Source of the DNA: Halomonas salinarum | Lineage (GTDB): Bacteria > Pseudomonadota > Gammaproteobacteria > Pseudomonadales > Halomonadaceae | NCBI RefSeq assembly: GCF_012062845.1 | Contig: NZ_WWNB01000006.1 | Location: 102,337-166,336, forward strand | Direction: 5' to 3' | Length of the DNA stretch: 64,000 nucleotides | In this document: piece after piece, positions 10,375 through 19,450 of the stretch | Layout of the letters: each line of letters begins with the position of its first letter | Numbering within the stretch: position 1 is the stretch's first letter | The notes under the pieces: generated by a model | Database searches by the model: none | What the model saw: only the letters and a program-made list of their open reading frames with translations | What the model was told of the DNA's origin: nothing | Program-made: the position numbers and the translations under genes

Positions 10375-11039
10375 GAGGCCTCCTGATCACCGACCAGGCG
10401 GCCCTCGCCCAGGCGCAGCACACGATGGCGCAGCCGGGCGATGAGCGCCAGATCGTGGCTTGCCACCAGCACCGTGGTGCCAATGCGATTGAAGTCTTCG
10501 AACAGCGTCATGATGTCGGCGGAAAGCTGGGGATCAAGGTTACCGGTCGGCTCATCGGCCAGCAAAAGCGCCGGCTTGTTGACCACCGCACGGGCAATGC
10601 CGATGCGCTGCTGCTCACCACCGGAGAGCTCGATAGGCAGCGCCTTCTCGCGATGCAAGAGCCCCACCTTGTCGAGGGCCGCCCGGGTGCGACGCGCGAT
10701 CTCTCGGGGCTCTGCCCCCTGAATCTCTAGTGGCAGCGCCACGTTGGCGAACACATCGCGATCGAAGAGCAGCTGGTGATCCTGAAAGACCACGCCGATC
10801 TGGCGCCGGTAGAACGGCACCTGGCTGGCGTGCAGCCCAGCGATGTCATGACCCGCCACCCGTATCTTGCCACGGGACGGCCGCTCCAGCCTCATGATCA
10901 GGCGCAGTAGTGAGCTCTTGCCGGCCCCGGAATGGCCGGTCAGAAAGACCATTTCGCCGCGCCGGACCCGAAAGTCGATGTTGGCCAGCGCTTCGAAACG
11001 CCCGCCATAGCGCTTGCCGACATGCTCGAAGGCGATCAT
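10371..11039 (-). CDS. ftsE: Cell division ATP-binding protein FtsE
   Basis: ATPase partner of FtsX. The 222 residues, exactly the usual length, include Walker A (GHSGAGKSSL), Q-loop (VVFQDHQLLFDRDVF), the ABC signature LSGGEQQR, Walker B (ALLLADEPTGNLD) and the switch His in VASHD. It lies 11 bases after ftsY, in the ftsY-ftsE-ftsX operon. Confidence 0.97.
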   Translation of the reverse strand: MIAFEHVGKRYGGRFEALANIDFRVRRGEMVFLTGHSGAGKSSLLRLIMRLERPSRGKIRVAGHDIAGLHASQVPFYRRQIGVVFQDHQLLFDRDVFANVALPLEIQGAEPREIARRTRAALDKVGLLHREKALPIELSGGEQQRIGIARAVVNKPALLLADEPTGNLDPQLSADIMTLFEDFNRIGTTVLVASHDLALIARLRHRVLRLGEGRLVGDQEAS

Positions 11040-11050
11040 CGCTTAACGCC

Positions 11051-12493
11051 TCACTCGCTGCGAGACACGTCGAAGAGCGCATCGACGAAATCACGACCGG
11101 CGAAGGGCCGCAGGTCATCGACCGTCTCGCCGACGCCAATATAGCGAATCGGTGTGCCGAGCTGCTTGGCCAGTGCGAAGATGATGCCGCCCTTGGCGGT
11201 CCCATCGAGCTTGGTCAGCGTGATGCCCGTGACCGGTACCGCCTCATTGAAGGTGGCGGCCTGGGACAGCGCGTTCTGGCCAGTGCCGGCGTCCAGCACC
11301 AGCATCACCTCATGGGGAGCAGAGGCGTCGAGCTTGCCCATCACCCGCTGCACCTTCTTGAGCTCTTCCATCAGGTGGCCCTTGTTATGCAGGCGCCCGG
11401 CGGTATCGGCGATCAGTACGTCGATACCGCGAGCCTTGGCCGCGGAAAGCGCGTCATAGATCACCGAGGCACTATCGGAGCCGGTGTGCTGGGCAATCAC
11501 CGGTACGCTGTTACGTTCCCCCCATACCTTGAGCTGCTCGACGGCGGCAGCGCGGAAGGTATCACCGGCGGCGAGCATCACGCTTCGTCCCTGCCCCTGA
11601 AAACGCTTGGCCAGCTTGCCGATCGTGGTGGTCTTGCCGACCCCGTTGACGCCAACCATCAGGATCACGAAGGGGCCCTGCCCTTTCTCGGGCAGCACCA
11701 GATCCTTGGCCACCGGCTCGAGCAGCGCCGCAAGCTCGTCCTGCAGAGCGCCATAGAGCGCTTGAGGCTCCTTGAGCTCCTTGCGGGAGACCCGAGCGGT
11801 CAGTCGATCGATAATCTCGGTGGTGGCCTCGATGCCCACATCCGCCATCAAGAGCTGAGTCTCGAGATCCTCCATCAGCTCGTCATCGATCTGCTTCTTG
11901 CCGAGGAACAGACCGGCGAGCCCCTCGCTCAGGTTGGAGCGCGTCTTGCCTAGGCCTTCCTTGATACGCGCGAACCAGCCCTTCTTCTTACCCTTCTCCG
12001 GTTCGGTGCTCGGCTGGGGCATCGACTCATGACCAGGGCTTGCGTCGCGCTTTTCCTCGGCGGCCGGCTCAGACGAAGGCGCCGCCTCAGCAACGGAAGG
12101 GGTAACCTCTGGCTCGGGCGGTGCCTTGGGTGGTTGCTCGGGCGTCAGGGCACCCTCGACGGGAGCCTGCTCAGCGACCTGCTCGGAGACACCGCCCTGG
12201 CGATGCTCGGCCGCCGCATCAGCTGCAGCCTTGGCATCGTCTTCAGTCGAGTCGCTTTCAGCCCGCTTGTCGGCTGTCGGCTCAGCCGATACCTCATCGG
12301 GTGCGACACGCTCGTCACGGGCGCTAGGCGTCTCGGCGGTTTGAGTATCGCCGTTTCGCTCGTCGCTATCGGTGTCCGTCGCCCTGGCATCATCGGCCGC
12401 ATCTTCCGATGCGTCAGGAGTCACCTCCTGGTCCGGTGCCTGCTCTTGCTGTGACGGGTCCTGTTTCTTCTTTCGCTTGAATAATCCGAACAT
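11051..12493 (-). CDS. ftsY: Signal recognition particle receptor FtsY
   Basis: GTPase receptor that brings ribosome-SRP complexes to the membrane and pairs with Ffh, also encoded in this window. The basic start MFGLFKRKKK leads into a long, very acidic, low-complexity A domain (about residues 10-175), typical of FtsY and exaggerated in halophile-like proteins. The NG domain follows with GVNGVGKTTTIGKLA, DTFRAAAVEQL, DTAGR and TKLDG. The ATG at 12493 is chosen over a longer open frame because it gives the canonical N-terminus. The protein has 480 residues. Confidence 0.97.
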   Translation of the reverse strand: MFGLFKRKKKQDPSQQEQAPDQEVTPDASEDAADDARATDTDSDERNGDTQTAETPSARDERVAPDEVSAEPTADKRAESDSTEDDAKAAADAAAEHRQGGVSEQVAEQAPVEGALTPEQPPKAPPEPEVTPSVAEAAPSSEPAAEEKRDASPGHESMPQPSTEPEKGKKKGWFARIKEGLGKTRSNLSEGLAGLFLGKKQIDDELMEDLETQLLMADVGIEATTEIIDRLTARVSRKELKEPQALYGALQDELAALLEPVAKDLVLPEKGQGPFVILMVGVNGVGKTTTIGKLAKRFQGQGRSVMLAAGDTFRAAAVEQLKVWGERNSVPVIAQHTGSDSASVIYDALSAAKARGIDVLIADTAGRLHNKGHLMEELKKVQRVMGKLDASAPHEVMLVLDAGTGQNALSQAATFNEAVPVTGITLTKLDGTAKGGIIFALAKQLGTPIRYIGVGETVDDLRPFAGRDFVDALFDVSRSE

Positions 12494-12585
12494 GGGCGTG
12501 ATCTGGTCTCGAGTGCAGAGAATTGACTCATCGTACCATCGCCGACCATGACTGTGGACAAGGCCACGGGTACAATCACCCGACC

Positions 12586-13221
12586 ATGAAACGACGTAGC
12601 CCCTCTTCATCCCGTTCCAGCCGCCAGGGCAAGACCCAGGGTAGCCAAGGCACCGGCCGCCGGGACGCCGGCCGCCTGCGGATCATCGGTGGCGACTATC
12701 GCCGCCGCCAGCTTCCGGTACTCGACCACCCTGGCCTGCGCCCGACGCCCGACCGGGTTCGCGAAACCCTGTTCAACTGGCTGTCCGTCGCCACCAATGG
12801 CGCACGCGTACTGGATCTGTATGCCGGCACCGGCGCACTGGGTCTCGAGGCACTGTCACGAGGCGCCCGGGAGGCGCTGTTCGTTGAACAGAGCGCCCCG
12901 GTTGCCCGGGCACTGGACGCCAATATTGCCACGCTGGGCGCCAACGGCCGCGTCATTTCAGCCACCGCCGAGGCATTTCTCGACGACATGTTGAACACCG
13001 CTGCAGCGCCCTTCGATCTGGTCTTTCTGGACCCGCCCTTTCGCCTGGGCCTCGCCGAGCAGAGCTGTCGCCGGCTTGCCGATGGCGGCCTGCTGGCCGC
13101 CGGCGCCTGGGTTTATCTGGAAGTCGAGACAGAGCTCACCCCCTGCGTACCCGAGGACTGGATGCTGCATCGGGAAGTGCGTGCCGGCGACAGCAGCGGG
13201 CGGCTCTACCGTCTGCCCTAG
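12586..13221 (+). CDS. rsmD: 16S rRNA (guanine966-N2)-methyltransferase
   Basis: Methylates G966 of 16S rRNA in the small-subunit assembly pathway. The SAM-binding fold is visible (LDLYAGTGALGLEALSRGA) together with the catalytic DPPF tetrapeptide and the RPTPDRVRETLFNWL signature. The first 25 residues are basic and Ser-rich and probably disordered. The 211-residue reading starts at the ATG at 12586; no strong Shine-Dalgarno precedes it, so the start is less certain than the identity. It diverges from ftsY, a conserved neighbour pair. Confidence 0.95.
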   Translation: MKRRSPSSSRSSRQGKTQGSQGTGRRDAGRLRIIGGDYRRRQLPVLDHPGLRPTPDRVRETLFNWLSVATNGARVLDLYAGTGALGLEALSRGAREALFVEQSAPVARALDANIATLGANGRVISATAEAFLDDMLNTAAAPFDLVFLDPPFRLGLAEQSCRRLADGGLLAAGAWVYLEVETELTPCVPEDWMLHREVRAGDSSGRLYRLP

Positions 13222-13314
13222 ACGACGCTTGCCGAGCCGCGCCACCCGTCGTACGCTGCGCCCTGACCACCACCCGTCTGCCAGTGAAGGCAGACTGTCA
13301 TCAGGAGAAACAGG

Positions 13315-13524
13315 ATGAGCATCGAACTCTTCAATCAGCTCGAGCAGCAAGTCAACAATGCCGTCGAAGCGATCGAAATGCTGAAGATGGAAGCCGAGGA
13401 GCTGCGCGAGGAGAATGCCCGCCTCAAGCAGGAACACGATGAGTGGGAGCAGCGCCTGAGCGGGCTGGTAACCAAGTTCCAGGCCCTGGAGACCGGTGAC
13501 AGCAGCGATACCGACGCGTCCTGA
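13315..13524 (+). CDS. zapB: ZapB-like cell division coiled-coil protein
   Basis: A 69-residue, almost entirely coiled-coil protein (LFNQLEQQVNNAVEAIEMLK, ELREENARLKQEHDEW) with an acidic tail. Size and heptad pattern match ZapB, which stabilises the Z ring through ZapA. GGAGAAACAGG gives a strong ribosome site before the ATG at 13315. Short coiled coils are easily confused, so the assignment rests on length, heptads and general resemblance to ZapB. Confidence 0.75.
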   Translation: MSIELFNQLEQQVNNAVEAIEMLKMEAEELREENARLKQEHDEWEQRLSGLVTKFQALETGDSSDTDAS

Positions 13525-13536
13525 TCGCACGCGATT

Positions 13537-13575
13537 TCAAGCCAGGCGTCACATTAGTGGCGCCTGGGCTTGAGA
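13537..13575. terminator. Hairpin between zapB and rimI
   Basis: TCAAGCCAGGCG (13537-13548) pairs with CGCCTGGGCTTGA (13561-13573) across a 12-base loop, with one bulged base. No clear T run follows, but it lies between convergent genes and is a plausible transcription end. Confidence 0.45.
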
Positions 13576-13682
13576 TATCGGCAGTGCCACGAGGCGCCTT
13601 GCCACGGTTCAGCATTGTTTAGAGACATAGATTCAGCAACATCTCGTAAGCGGCACGTACCGAGATAACGCCTGCACGCTAC

Positions 13683-14156
13683 CTAGAGCGTTAGCGCCAT
13701 CAGTAACGCATCCTCACGTGGCGCCGATACCGCTAGCGCAGGGTAATAGCCGCGCCGCCGCCCTTCTGCTACGAAACCAAGCCCCCGATAGAGCGCCAGT
13801 GCCGGCGCGTTGCTTTCGCGCACCTCAAGCAACAGCCGCTCGCTCCCCCAATGGCTCGCCGTCGCGATCAGCCGCTCGAGTAGTGCCCGCGCCACGCCCT
13901 GGCGTCTTGCCGAGGCAGCCACGGTAATCGCCTGCAGCTCGGCCTCGAACGGCAAGCGAGCAAGCACGGCGAAGCCGACAAGCGAGCCAGCTTCACCGTC
14001 AGGGCGTTGCATGCCTACGACCTCATGGTCGTCGGCCTCGAGCGCTTTGGCGAGTTGATCCACCGACCAGGGGTGAGGCTGACCGGCCTCTTCCACCGAT
14101 ACAACGGCGTCATGCCAGTCGGGCGTCAGCACGACCACCTGTGACATAGCGCTCAT
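13683..14156 (-). CDS. rimI: Ribosomal-protein-alanine N-acetyltransferase RimI
   Basis: GNAT-family acetyltransferase that modifies the N-terminal alanine of ribosomal protein S18. The 157 residues show the acetyl-CoA loop ARRQGVARALLERL, LLLEVRESNAPALALYRGLGF, and GRRRGYYP near the end, all typical of RimI. The start overlaps the stop of the upstream gene by four bases. The neighbour upstream is a holD-like gene, the same pairing as holD-rimI in E. coli. Confidence 0.9.
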   Translation of the reverse strand: MSAMSQVVVLTPDWHDAVVSVEEAGQPHPWSVDQLAKALEADDHEVVGMQRPDGEAGSLVGFAVLARLPFEAELQAITVAASARRQGVARALLERLIATASHWGSERLLLEVRESNAPALALYRGLGFVAEGRRRGYYPALAVSAPREDALLMALTL

Positions 14157-15250
14157 GGCACACTCACGCCGTCATCACCGGGCACATCATCGCGTGCCCC
14201 GTCCTTAAGCGCCCCACTCTGCCAAGCCTCACCCCAGTGGCGCAGCGACGGCCAAAGGTCGCGCTTGGCCGCGGCATCGGCTGCCAGGACCTCCAATGAC
14301 GGCCCTTGCCAGGCGGGAATATCCAGCAGGGGGCAGATCCCATCTTCGATAGCCAGCACCCGGGAAAGCGTCGTATCTTCGCCGAACACCAGCAGCCGCT
14401 CGGGCTGCCAGCCCTGACGACGGCGGCCATCGATAAAGGCACGCAGGCCATCGCGCGCCTCCTCCAGGGGAGCCGAGACCGGCAGTTCGTCCATCATCGG
14501 CCAGCGGAAGTGCTGAAACGCCGGCATCTCGGCCGGCCGGATGCCGGCGGCGCGCAGCAGGTTAGCCAGCAGACGCCGTGGCATCTCGCCCGGGGGCGAC
14601 GCGGAAGGCAGCACCAATAACCAACGACCCTCGAGGGCAGCGACCTGCAGCGAGAAACGCAGCGCCTCGCCGGGGGGCGATGCATGCCCCTCGCCGTAGA
14701 TGGCCTTCGTCGCTGTGGCGGATGCATCGGCCTGGGGTTCTTGTGGCAAGCGCTCTTGCGTCTGCCCTTCATGAGGCTTGGCGTCCTGGAACGTACGTTC
14801 GTGAGACTTCCCTTCTTGGGGCTTAGCGTTCTGCCCCTGAGCCTCGTGAGGCGACCGCTCTTGAGCGGACGAGGCTTGCGCCTCTGGATCCTCTCCCCTC
14901 AGCAGCGCCCGCACCCGGCCAACGCCCTTTCCAGAAGGCTTGTCTGCCTGTCTATCAGCCCCTCTAGCAGGCCCTCTGTCAGCCCCTCTATCGGCGGCGT
15001 CTTGAGAAGCGCCTGAATCGGCAGGCCGCGCGTCCTGTCGCCCGTTGACCCCGGTCGAGGGCGAAGGGCGAGATTCAGCCACGTCTTCCATCAGGGCCTG
15101 TAATCGCGCGGCCGGAGCCTTGGCCGCAGGCGCCGCCGGCTCTTCCCAGGCACAGACCTCGGTAGCCGCGGCATTGGGCAGGCGATAGCGCCCGACCCAG
15201 GCGGTCAGGCCCATCGCCTCAAGATACTGCAGGCGCTGCGGTTCGTTCAC
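14153..15250 (-). CDS. Probable divergent DNA polymerase III psi subunit (HolD-like) with a repetitive insert
   Basis: No strong match to a named family is obvious by eye. Three things point to psi. It sits immediately upstream of, and overlapping, rimI, as holD does in E. coli. The N-terminus (LQYLEAMGLTAWVGRYRLP) resembles the psi N-terminus. The C-terminal stretch SLEVLAADAAAKRDLWPSL lines up with the psi helix ALTDLRANPTARAALWQQI. Between these lies a disordered insert of roughly residues 60-190, rich in Gln, Glu, Lys, Asp and Arg, with repeats such as QNAKPQEGKSHERTF and QDAKPHEGQTQERLP. The protein has 365 residues against 137 for E. coli psi. In related genomes such genes are often left hypothetical. 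Confidence 0.5.
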   Translation of the reverse strand: MNEPQRLQYLEAMGLTAWVGRYRLPNAAATEVCAWEEPAAPAAKAPAARLQALMEDVAESRPSPSTGVNGRQDARPADSGASQDAADRGADRGPARGADRQADKPSGKGVGRVRALLRGEDPEAQASSAQERSPHEAQGQNAKPQEGKSHERTFQDAKPHEGQTQERLPQEPQADASATATKAIYGEGHASPPGEALRFSLQVAALEGRWLLVLPSASPPGEMPRRLLANLLRAAGIRPAEMPAFQHFRWPMMDELPVSAPLEEARDGLRAFIDGRRRQGWQPERLLVFGEDTTLSRVLAIEDGICPLLDIPAWQGPSLEVLAADAAAKRDLWPSLRHWGEAWQSGALKDGARDDVPGDDGVSVP

Positions 15251-15558
15251 GAGCGGCCGCCACCCCGGCAGTTAGGCGAGTCCGGACGCGCCTCTCCACG
15301 GACCTGCCACTCATCGGGCGTATAGAGGTGCAACGCCAGGGCATGCACCGGACCTGCCAGCTCGTCGGCCAGCAGCGCATACACCTTCTGGTGGCGCTTG
15401 ACCGGCATCAGGCCGGCAAAATGCTCGGACACCAGCGTGACCTTGAAGTGAGTCTCGGAATTGGCTGGCACATTGTGCATATGACTCTCGTTCTCGACCG
15501 TCACATGGGACGGCTCAAGAGTTTCCAGCGTGTCTTCGATGCGCGCCTGAACGCTCAT
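15247..15558 (-). CDS. bolA: BolA family protein
   Basis: A 103-residue BolA fold protein (RIEDTLETLEPSHVTVENES, the conserved HFKVTLVSEHFAGLMPVKRH and VHALALHLYTPDEW). BolA proteins pair with monothiol glutaredoxins in Fe-S and stress physiology and affect morphology. The ATG at 15558 is chosen over a longer frame because it starts the domain. Its stop overlaps the start of the next gene by four bases, so bolA, the holD-like gene and rimI form one translationally coupled operon. Confidence 0.9.
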   Translation of the reverse strand: MSVQARIEDTLETLEPSHVTVENESHMHNVPANSETHFKVTLVSEHFAGLMPVKRHQKVYALLADELAGPVHALALHLYTPDEWQVRGEARPDSPNCRGGGRS

Positions 15559-15609
15559 GACGGGGCCTCGCACTGATGGGTGGGAAAATGAAAACACCAT
15601 TGTACTCGC

Positions 15610-15881
15610 CTAATCGGGCCGCGGCGATGCGGCCTGTAACGGTTCGGCCGCCAACGGAATACGGCGCTGGCTGACCGCAAGCGACAGCGCACAGGCCAGG
15701 CAGGCGAGGCCAACGAGCAGGATGGCAAGCCCCAGTGTCGACAAGACGGCAGGGCGATATTGATCATGGTGGCATCGATGACCGCCATGCTGGTGCCGGT
15801 AATCAGCGCCAGCACCGCCAGTCGTCGCTCGCGACCAGGAAGGCCGTCGTCCTCGGGGCGGGTTTCGAACAATCGACTCAT
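15610..15881 (-). pseudogene. MFS drug transporter remnant with a large internal deletion
   Basis: From the ATG at 15881 the frame encodes a cytoplasmic tail and first membrane helix typical of DHA2 (EmrB/QacA-like) transporters: LALITGTSMAVIDATMINIA. Right after it the sense jumps to another frame that encodes a final membrane helix and tail (LSTLGLAILLVGLACLACAL, then SQRRIP), ending at a TAG at 15612-15610. Some 12 helices are therefore missing and the junction is out of frame. The original frame runs on into the bolA start instead. This is a decayed gene, not a small protein. Confidence 0.7.
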
Positions 15882-15950
15882 AAACTACTGGCCGGGCAGG
15901 CGAGATGAGGCTGGCCAGGACACGCTGCGCCGCCGCATGGGGCCAACATG

Positions 15951-15976
15951 AAAAAACCGGCCGCAGCCGGTCTTTT
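15951..15976. terminator. Bidirectional terminator
   Basis: ACCGGC and GCCGGT flank a four-base loop, with an A run on the left and TCTTTT on the right. It lies just downstream of the acidic hypothetical gene (minus strand), for which it is the likely terminator. Confidence 0.75.
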
Positions 15977-16043
15977 CCGAGACGAGAAGCTAGAGATCAG
16001 GCCTCGCCGGACGTACCCGCTATCGCGGCCTGGTCATCGCCGG

Positions 16044-16430
16044 CTAGTCCTGCTCGTGCTCGAGCAGCAGTTCGTCATCGATCTCGGCGACTTCAAGCGG
16101 AGCCTCGTCATCAAGGTCGACCGCCAGGTAGCTGTGCTCGACGCGCACGAAGCGCTGGAACAGCGCCCAGTCGAGGGACTCGGGCCACTGGCGTCGATCC
16201 TCTTCCCAGGCCTGTAGCTCGGACTCAAGGATTTCCAGATAGCGTTCACGCACGAAGCCTTCGAGGGCCTCCGGTGAGTCCATCTCGGGAATCAGGTAGA
16301 CGGTATTCTCGCGATCGACGTCCTCAAGGGTCAGGTCATCGTCGCCCACCGTGGGTTCCAGCGAGTTGATCCAGTCCACGAACAGCTGGGTCGGCTTGAC
16401 GCTCAGAGCGGAGCGGTTGAGCAGTTTCAT
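16044..16430 (-). CDS. Conserved acidic protein of unknown function
   Basis: A 128-residue protein starting MKLLNRSALSVKPTQLFVDW with GAGGAG eight bases before the ATG at 16430. It is very rich in Glu and Asp (for example LESELQAWEEDRRQWPE, and an acidic C-terminus), with no signal peptide, membrane segment or recognisable catalytic motif. The overall layout resembles small hypothetical proteins common in pseudomonads and halomonads. It is monocistronic with its own terminator. No function is assigned. Confidence 0.85.
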   Translation of the reverse strand: MKLLNRSALSVKPTQLFVDWINSLEPTVGDDDLTLEDVDRENTVYLIPEMDSPEALEGFVRERYLEILESELQAWEEDRRQWPESLDWALFQRFVRVEHSYLAVDLDDEAPLEVAEIDDELLLEHEQD

Positions 16431-16589
16431 TGGACTCTCCTCGACTTGCATGCCACGACGGCGAAACGACGACTATTATGGGTGCTGTGACCGCGCGTTA
16501 CCAACAGTTCCCCGCCCTCTCGGCGAAATACACGCCGGAAAGCCGCCTCATCGGCAACGACAAAGGCGGCGAGCAAGGGTCAGCTCCCT

Positions 16590-18098
16590 TTAATCGACTT
16601 CCGGGCGCATCGCCGGGAACAGCAATACATCGCGGATCGACGGGCTATCGGTGAACAGCATCACCAGCCGGTCGATGCCGATGCCTTCGCCGGCGGTCGG
16701 CGGCAGGCCGTACTCGAGCGCGCGCACATAGTCGGCGTCGTAGTACATGGCCTCGAGGTCGCCGGCTTCCTTCTCGGCCACCTGGGCCTTGAAGCGCTCG
16801 GCCTGATCCTCGGCGTCGTTGAGCTCCGAGAAGCCGTTGGCGATCTCGCGACCGCCGATGAAGAACTCGAAGCGGTCGGTGACGAAGGGATCTTCGTCAT
16901 TGCGACGCGCCAGCGGGCTGACCTCGGCCGGGTAGGCGGTGATGAAGGTCGGCTGCTCGAGTTTTTCCTCGGCGACTTCCTCGAATATCTCGGTGTGCAG
17001 CTTGCCGAGCCCCCAGCCTTCCTTGACCTCGATGCCGAGCCGCTTGGAAAGCGCACGGGCGGCCTCGAGGCTATCAAGCTCGGCATCCTGGATGCCCTCG
17101 CCGTGCTCGAGAATCGCCTGGCGCATGGTCAGGCGCTTGAACGGCTTGTCCAGCTCGAAGGTGGTGCCCTGGTACTCGACCGTGGTGGTGCCGAGCACTT
17201 CCTTGGCGGCATTGCGAATCATCTCCTCGGTCAGGTCGAGCAGATCGAGATAGTCCGCGTAGGCCCAATAGAACTCGAGCATGGTGAACTCGGGGTTGTG
17301 CCGGGTGGACAGCCCCTCGTTACGGAAGTTGCGATTGATCTCGAAGACCCGCTCGAAGCCACCGACCACCAAACGCTTGAGGTACAGCTCCGGGGCGATG
17401 CGCAGGAACATGTCGATGTCCAGCGCATTGTGGTGGGTCTTGAAGGGCCGTGCCGTGGCGCCGCCGGGGATCGCCTGCAGCATCGGCGTCTCGACTTCCA
17501 TGAAGCCGCGAGTCTCGAAGAAACGCCGGATCGAGGAGATCACGCCGGCCCGCACCTCGAAGGTACGCCGCGAGTCCTGATTCATGATCAGGTCGACATA
17601 ACGCTGACGGTAGCGCGCTTCCTGATCGGTAAGGCCGTGGAACTTGTCAGGCAGCGGGCGCAGGCTCTTGGTCAGGAGCCTGGCCTCGTCCATCTTGACG
17701 TACAGATCGCCCTTGCCGGACTTATGCACCGGGCCGCGACCGGCGACGATATCGCCGATGTCCCAGCCCTTGATGTCGTCGAGCACCTCTGCGGGCAGCC
17801 CTTTCTTGTCGACGTAGAGCTGGATCTGGGCAGATGAATCCTGGATGACGATAAAGGGACCGCGCTTGCGCATGATGCGCCCGGCCACGGCCGCCTGACG
17901 GTCCAGGGCCTCGAGCTCGGCCTTGTCCTTGTCGCCAAGCTCGGCGTCGAGCTCAAGGGCCAGGCTGTCGCGGCGGAAATCGTTGGGGAAGGCGCTTGAG
18001 CCAGTGCGCTGCGCAAGCTCGCGACGCTCGGCCAGCTTGGCACGGCGCTCGGCGATCAGATGATTTTCATCGGGCGAAGTGGGATCTTGATGGGCCAT
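16590..18098 (-). CDS. lysS: Lysyl-tRNA synthetase (class II)
   Basis: Charges tRNA-Lys. The 502-residue class II enzyme has an N-terminal OB-fold anticodon-binding domain (about residues 60-150), motif 1 in [16 protein letters not shown], motif 2 in [20 protein letters not shown] and motif 3 in [13 protein letters not shown]. The ATG at 18098 gives [19 protein letters not shown]; a longer open frame upstream runs into prfB and is rejected. The prfB-lysS pair, 67 bases apart, matches the E. coli operon. Confidence 0.97.
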   Translation of the reverse strand: MAHQDPTSPDENHLIAERRAKLAERRELAQRTGSSAFPNDFRRDSLALELDAELGDKDKAELEALDRQAAVAGRIMRKRGPFIVIQDSSAQIQLYVDKKGLPAEVLDDIKGWDIGDIVAGRGPVHKSGKGDLYVKMDEARLLTKSLRPLPDKFHGLTDQEARYRQRYVDLIMNQDSRRTFEVRAGVISSIRRFFETRGFMEVETPMLQAIPGGATARPFKTHHNALDIDMFLRIAPELYLKRLVVGGFERVFEINRNFRNEGLSTRHNPEFTMLEFYWAYADYLDLLDLTEEMIRNAAKEVLGTTTVEYQGTTFELDKPFKRLTMRQAILEHGEGIQDAELDSLEAARALSKRLGIEVKEGWGLGKLHTEIFEEVAEEKLEQPTFITAYPAEVSPLARRNDEDPFVTDRFEFFIGGREIANGFSELNDAEDQAERFKAQVAEKEAGDLEAMYYDADYVRALEYGLPPTAGEGIGIDRLVMLFTDSPSIRDVLLFPAMRPEVD

Positions 18099-18165
18099 TA
18101 CGCTACCTGAAATGTGATGGGGCGACGGGTGTGTGAAACGGGCAGCGTGGCGCTGCCCGTGTCGC

Positions 18166-19264
18166 TCACAGCCCTTGCTTGAGACTGGCTTCGATGAACT
18201 GATCCAGGTCCCCGTCGAGGACCTTCTCGCAGTTGCTGGACTGTACGCCGGTGCGCAGGTCCTTGATCCGCTGGTCATCGAGGACATAGGAACGGATCTG
18301 ACTGCCCCAGCCGATGTCGGCCTTGGCTTCCTCGGCCTGCTGCTTGGCCGCGTTGCGTTCCTGCATCTCCCGTTCGTAGATCCGGGCCTTGAGCATCTTC
18401 ATGGCCTGGTCACGGTTGGCATGCTGGCTGCGCTGGTTCTGGCAGGCCACCACGATGCCGGTCGGTTCGTGGGTGATACGCACGGCCGAATCGGTGGTGT
18501 TGACGTGCTGGCCACCGGCGCCGCTGGAGCGATAGGTATCGGTGCGCAGGTCCGAGGGGTTGATGTCGACCTCGAAGCTGTCATCGATCTCGGGGGACAC
18601 GAACACCGAGGCGAAGGACGTATGACGGCGGCCGCCGGAGTCGAAGGGACTCTTGCGCACCAGGCGATGCACGCCGGTCTCGGTGCGCAACCAGCCGAAG
18701 GCATGGTCGCCCTGAACGTGGATGGTCGCCGACTTGATGCCAGCCACGTCTCCCGCCGAAATTTCGATGATATCGGCCTTGAAGCCGTGATGCTCGACCC
18801 AGCGCAGATACATCCGCAGCAGGATGTTGCCCCAGTCCTGGGCCTCGGTGCCACCGGAGCCGGCCTGGATATCGAGATAGGCATTATTCTCGTCAAGATC
18901 ACCGGAAAACATGCGCCGGAACTCGAGCTTGGCGAGGCTCGCCTGGAGTCCATCGAGCTCACGACTGACCTCATCGACGGTGTCCTGATCCTCTTCCATC
19001 TCGGCCAGTTCGAGCAGATCACCATTATCGGCCAGGCCCTGTTCGAGGGTCTCGATCGTCTCGACAACGGCTTCCAGCGACGCCCGCTCCTTGCCGAGCT
19101 TCTGGGCATAGTCCGGATCGCTCCAGACGCTGGGGTCCTCGAGTTCGCGGGTCACTTCCTCTAGCCGGTCTTTCTTCTCGGCATAGTCAAAGATACCCCC
19201 TCAGGACGTCTGTCCGTTCGGACAGGTCCTTGATCTGGGTATGAATCGGGTTGGTCTCTAGCAT
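18166..19264 (-). CDS. prfB: Peptide chain release factor 2 (programmed +1 frameshift)
   Basis: Recognises UGA and UAA and triggers peptide release. Translation begins at the ATG at 19264 ([17 protein letters not shown]), reaches an in-frame TGA after 25 codons at 19189-19187, and continues in the +1 frame to 18166. The joined product has 365 residues, identical in length to E. coli RF2. The GGQ tripeptide that acts in the peptidyl-transferase centre is present ([15 protein letters not shown]). High RF2 favours termination at the TGA and low RF2 favours the shift, giving autoregulation. lysS follows. Confidence 0.97.
19187..19201 (-). promoter_or_regulatory. prfB +1 frameshift site
   Basis: On the minus strand the sequence AGGGGGTATCTTTGA followed by C is the textbook RF2 recoding element: an internal Shine-Dalgarno-like AGGGGG three bases before the slippery CTT, then TGA with C in the next position. 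Codon CTT slips to TTT and reading resumes at GAC (Asp). Confidence 0.97.
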
Positions 19265-19392
19265 GAATTCGCTGCCTGAGTTCTCTAGCAAGTAAAGATC
19301 CCGAGACGTCAAAACGTCTCGGGTGAAAAAGCGCCCCATTGTAGCGAACCCCGCGGCACCCGGCCATCCCGCTCGCAAGGAGCGCAACGCAA

Positions 19393-19418
19393 CGACCCCG
19401 GCCCATGGGCCGGGGTCG
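19393..19418. terminator. Perfect 26-bp palindrome after fadL
   Basis: CGACCCCGGCCC and GGGCCGGGGTCG form a perfect inverted repeat with AT at its centre, 32 bases beyond the fadL stop codon. No T run follows on the fadL strand, so it may be a transcript-stabilising hairpin or a rho-assisted end rather than a classical terminator. Confidence 0.55.
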
Positions 19419-19450
19419 CTGGGGTGAGGATCAGGCATTATCTCGTGTAA

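Noticed and set aside
10910..11953. 347-codon plus-strand open frame over ftsE and ftsY
   Set aside because: Shadow of ftsE and ftsY, both complete with diagnostic motifs.
15555..15881. Complete 108-residue small protein
   Set aside because: Only the first third has membrane-protein sense; the rest is an out-of-frame read of the deleted transporter's end and overlaps the bolA start.
18133..19164. 343-codon plus-strand open frame over prfB
   Set aside because: Mirror of the prfB coding frame.
19187..19264. prfB as a frameshifted pseudogene
   Set aside because: The in-frame TGA sits in the classic AGGGGGTATCTTTGAC recoding element and the joined product has the normal 365 residues.
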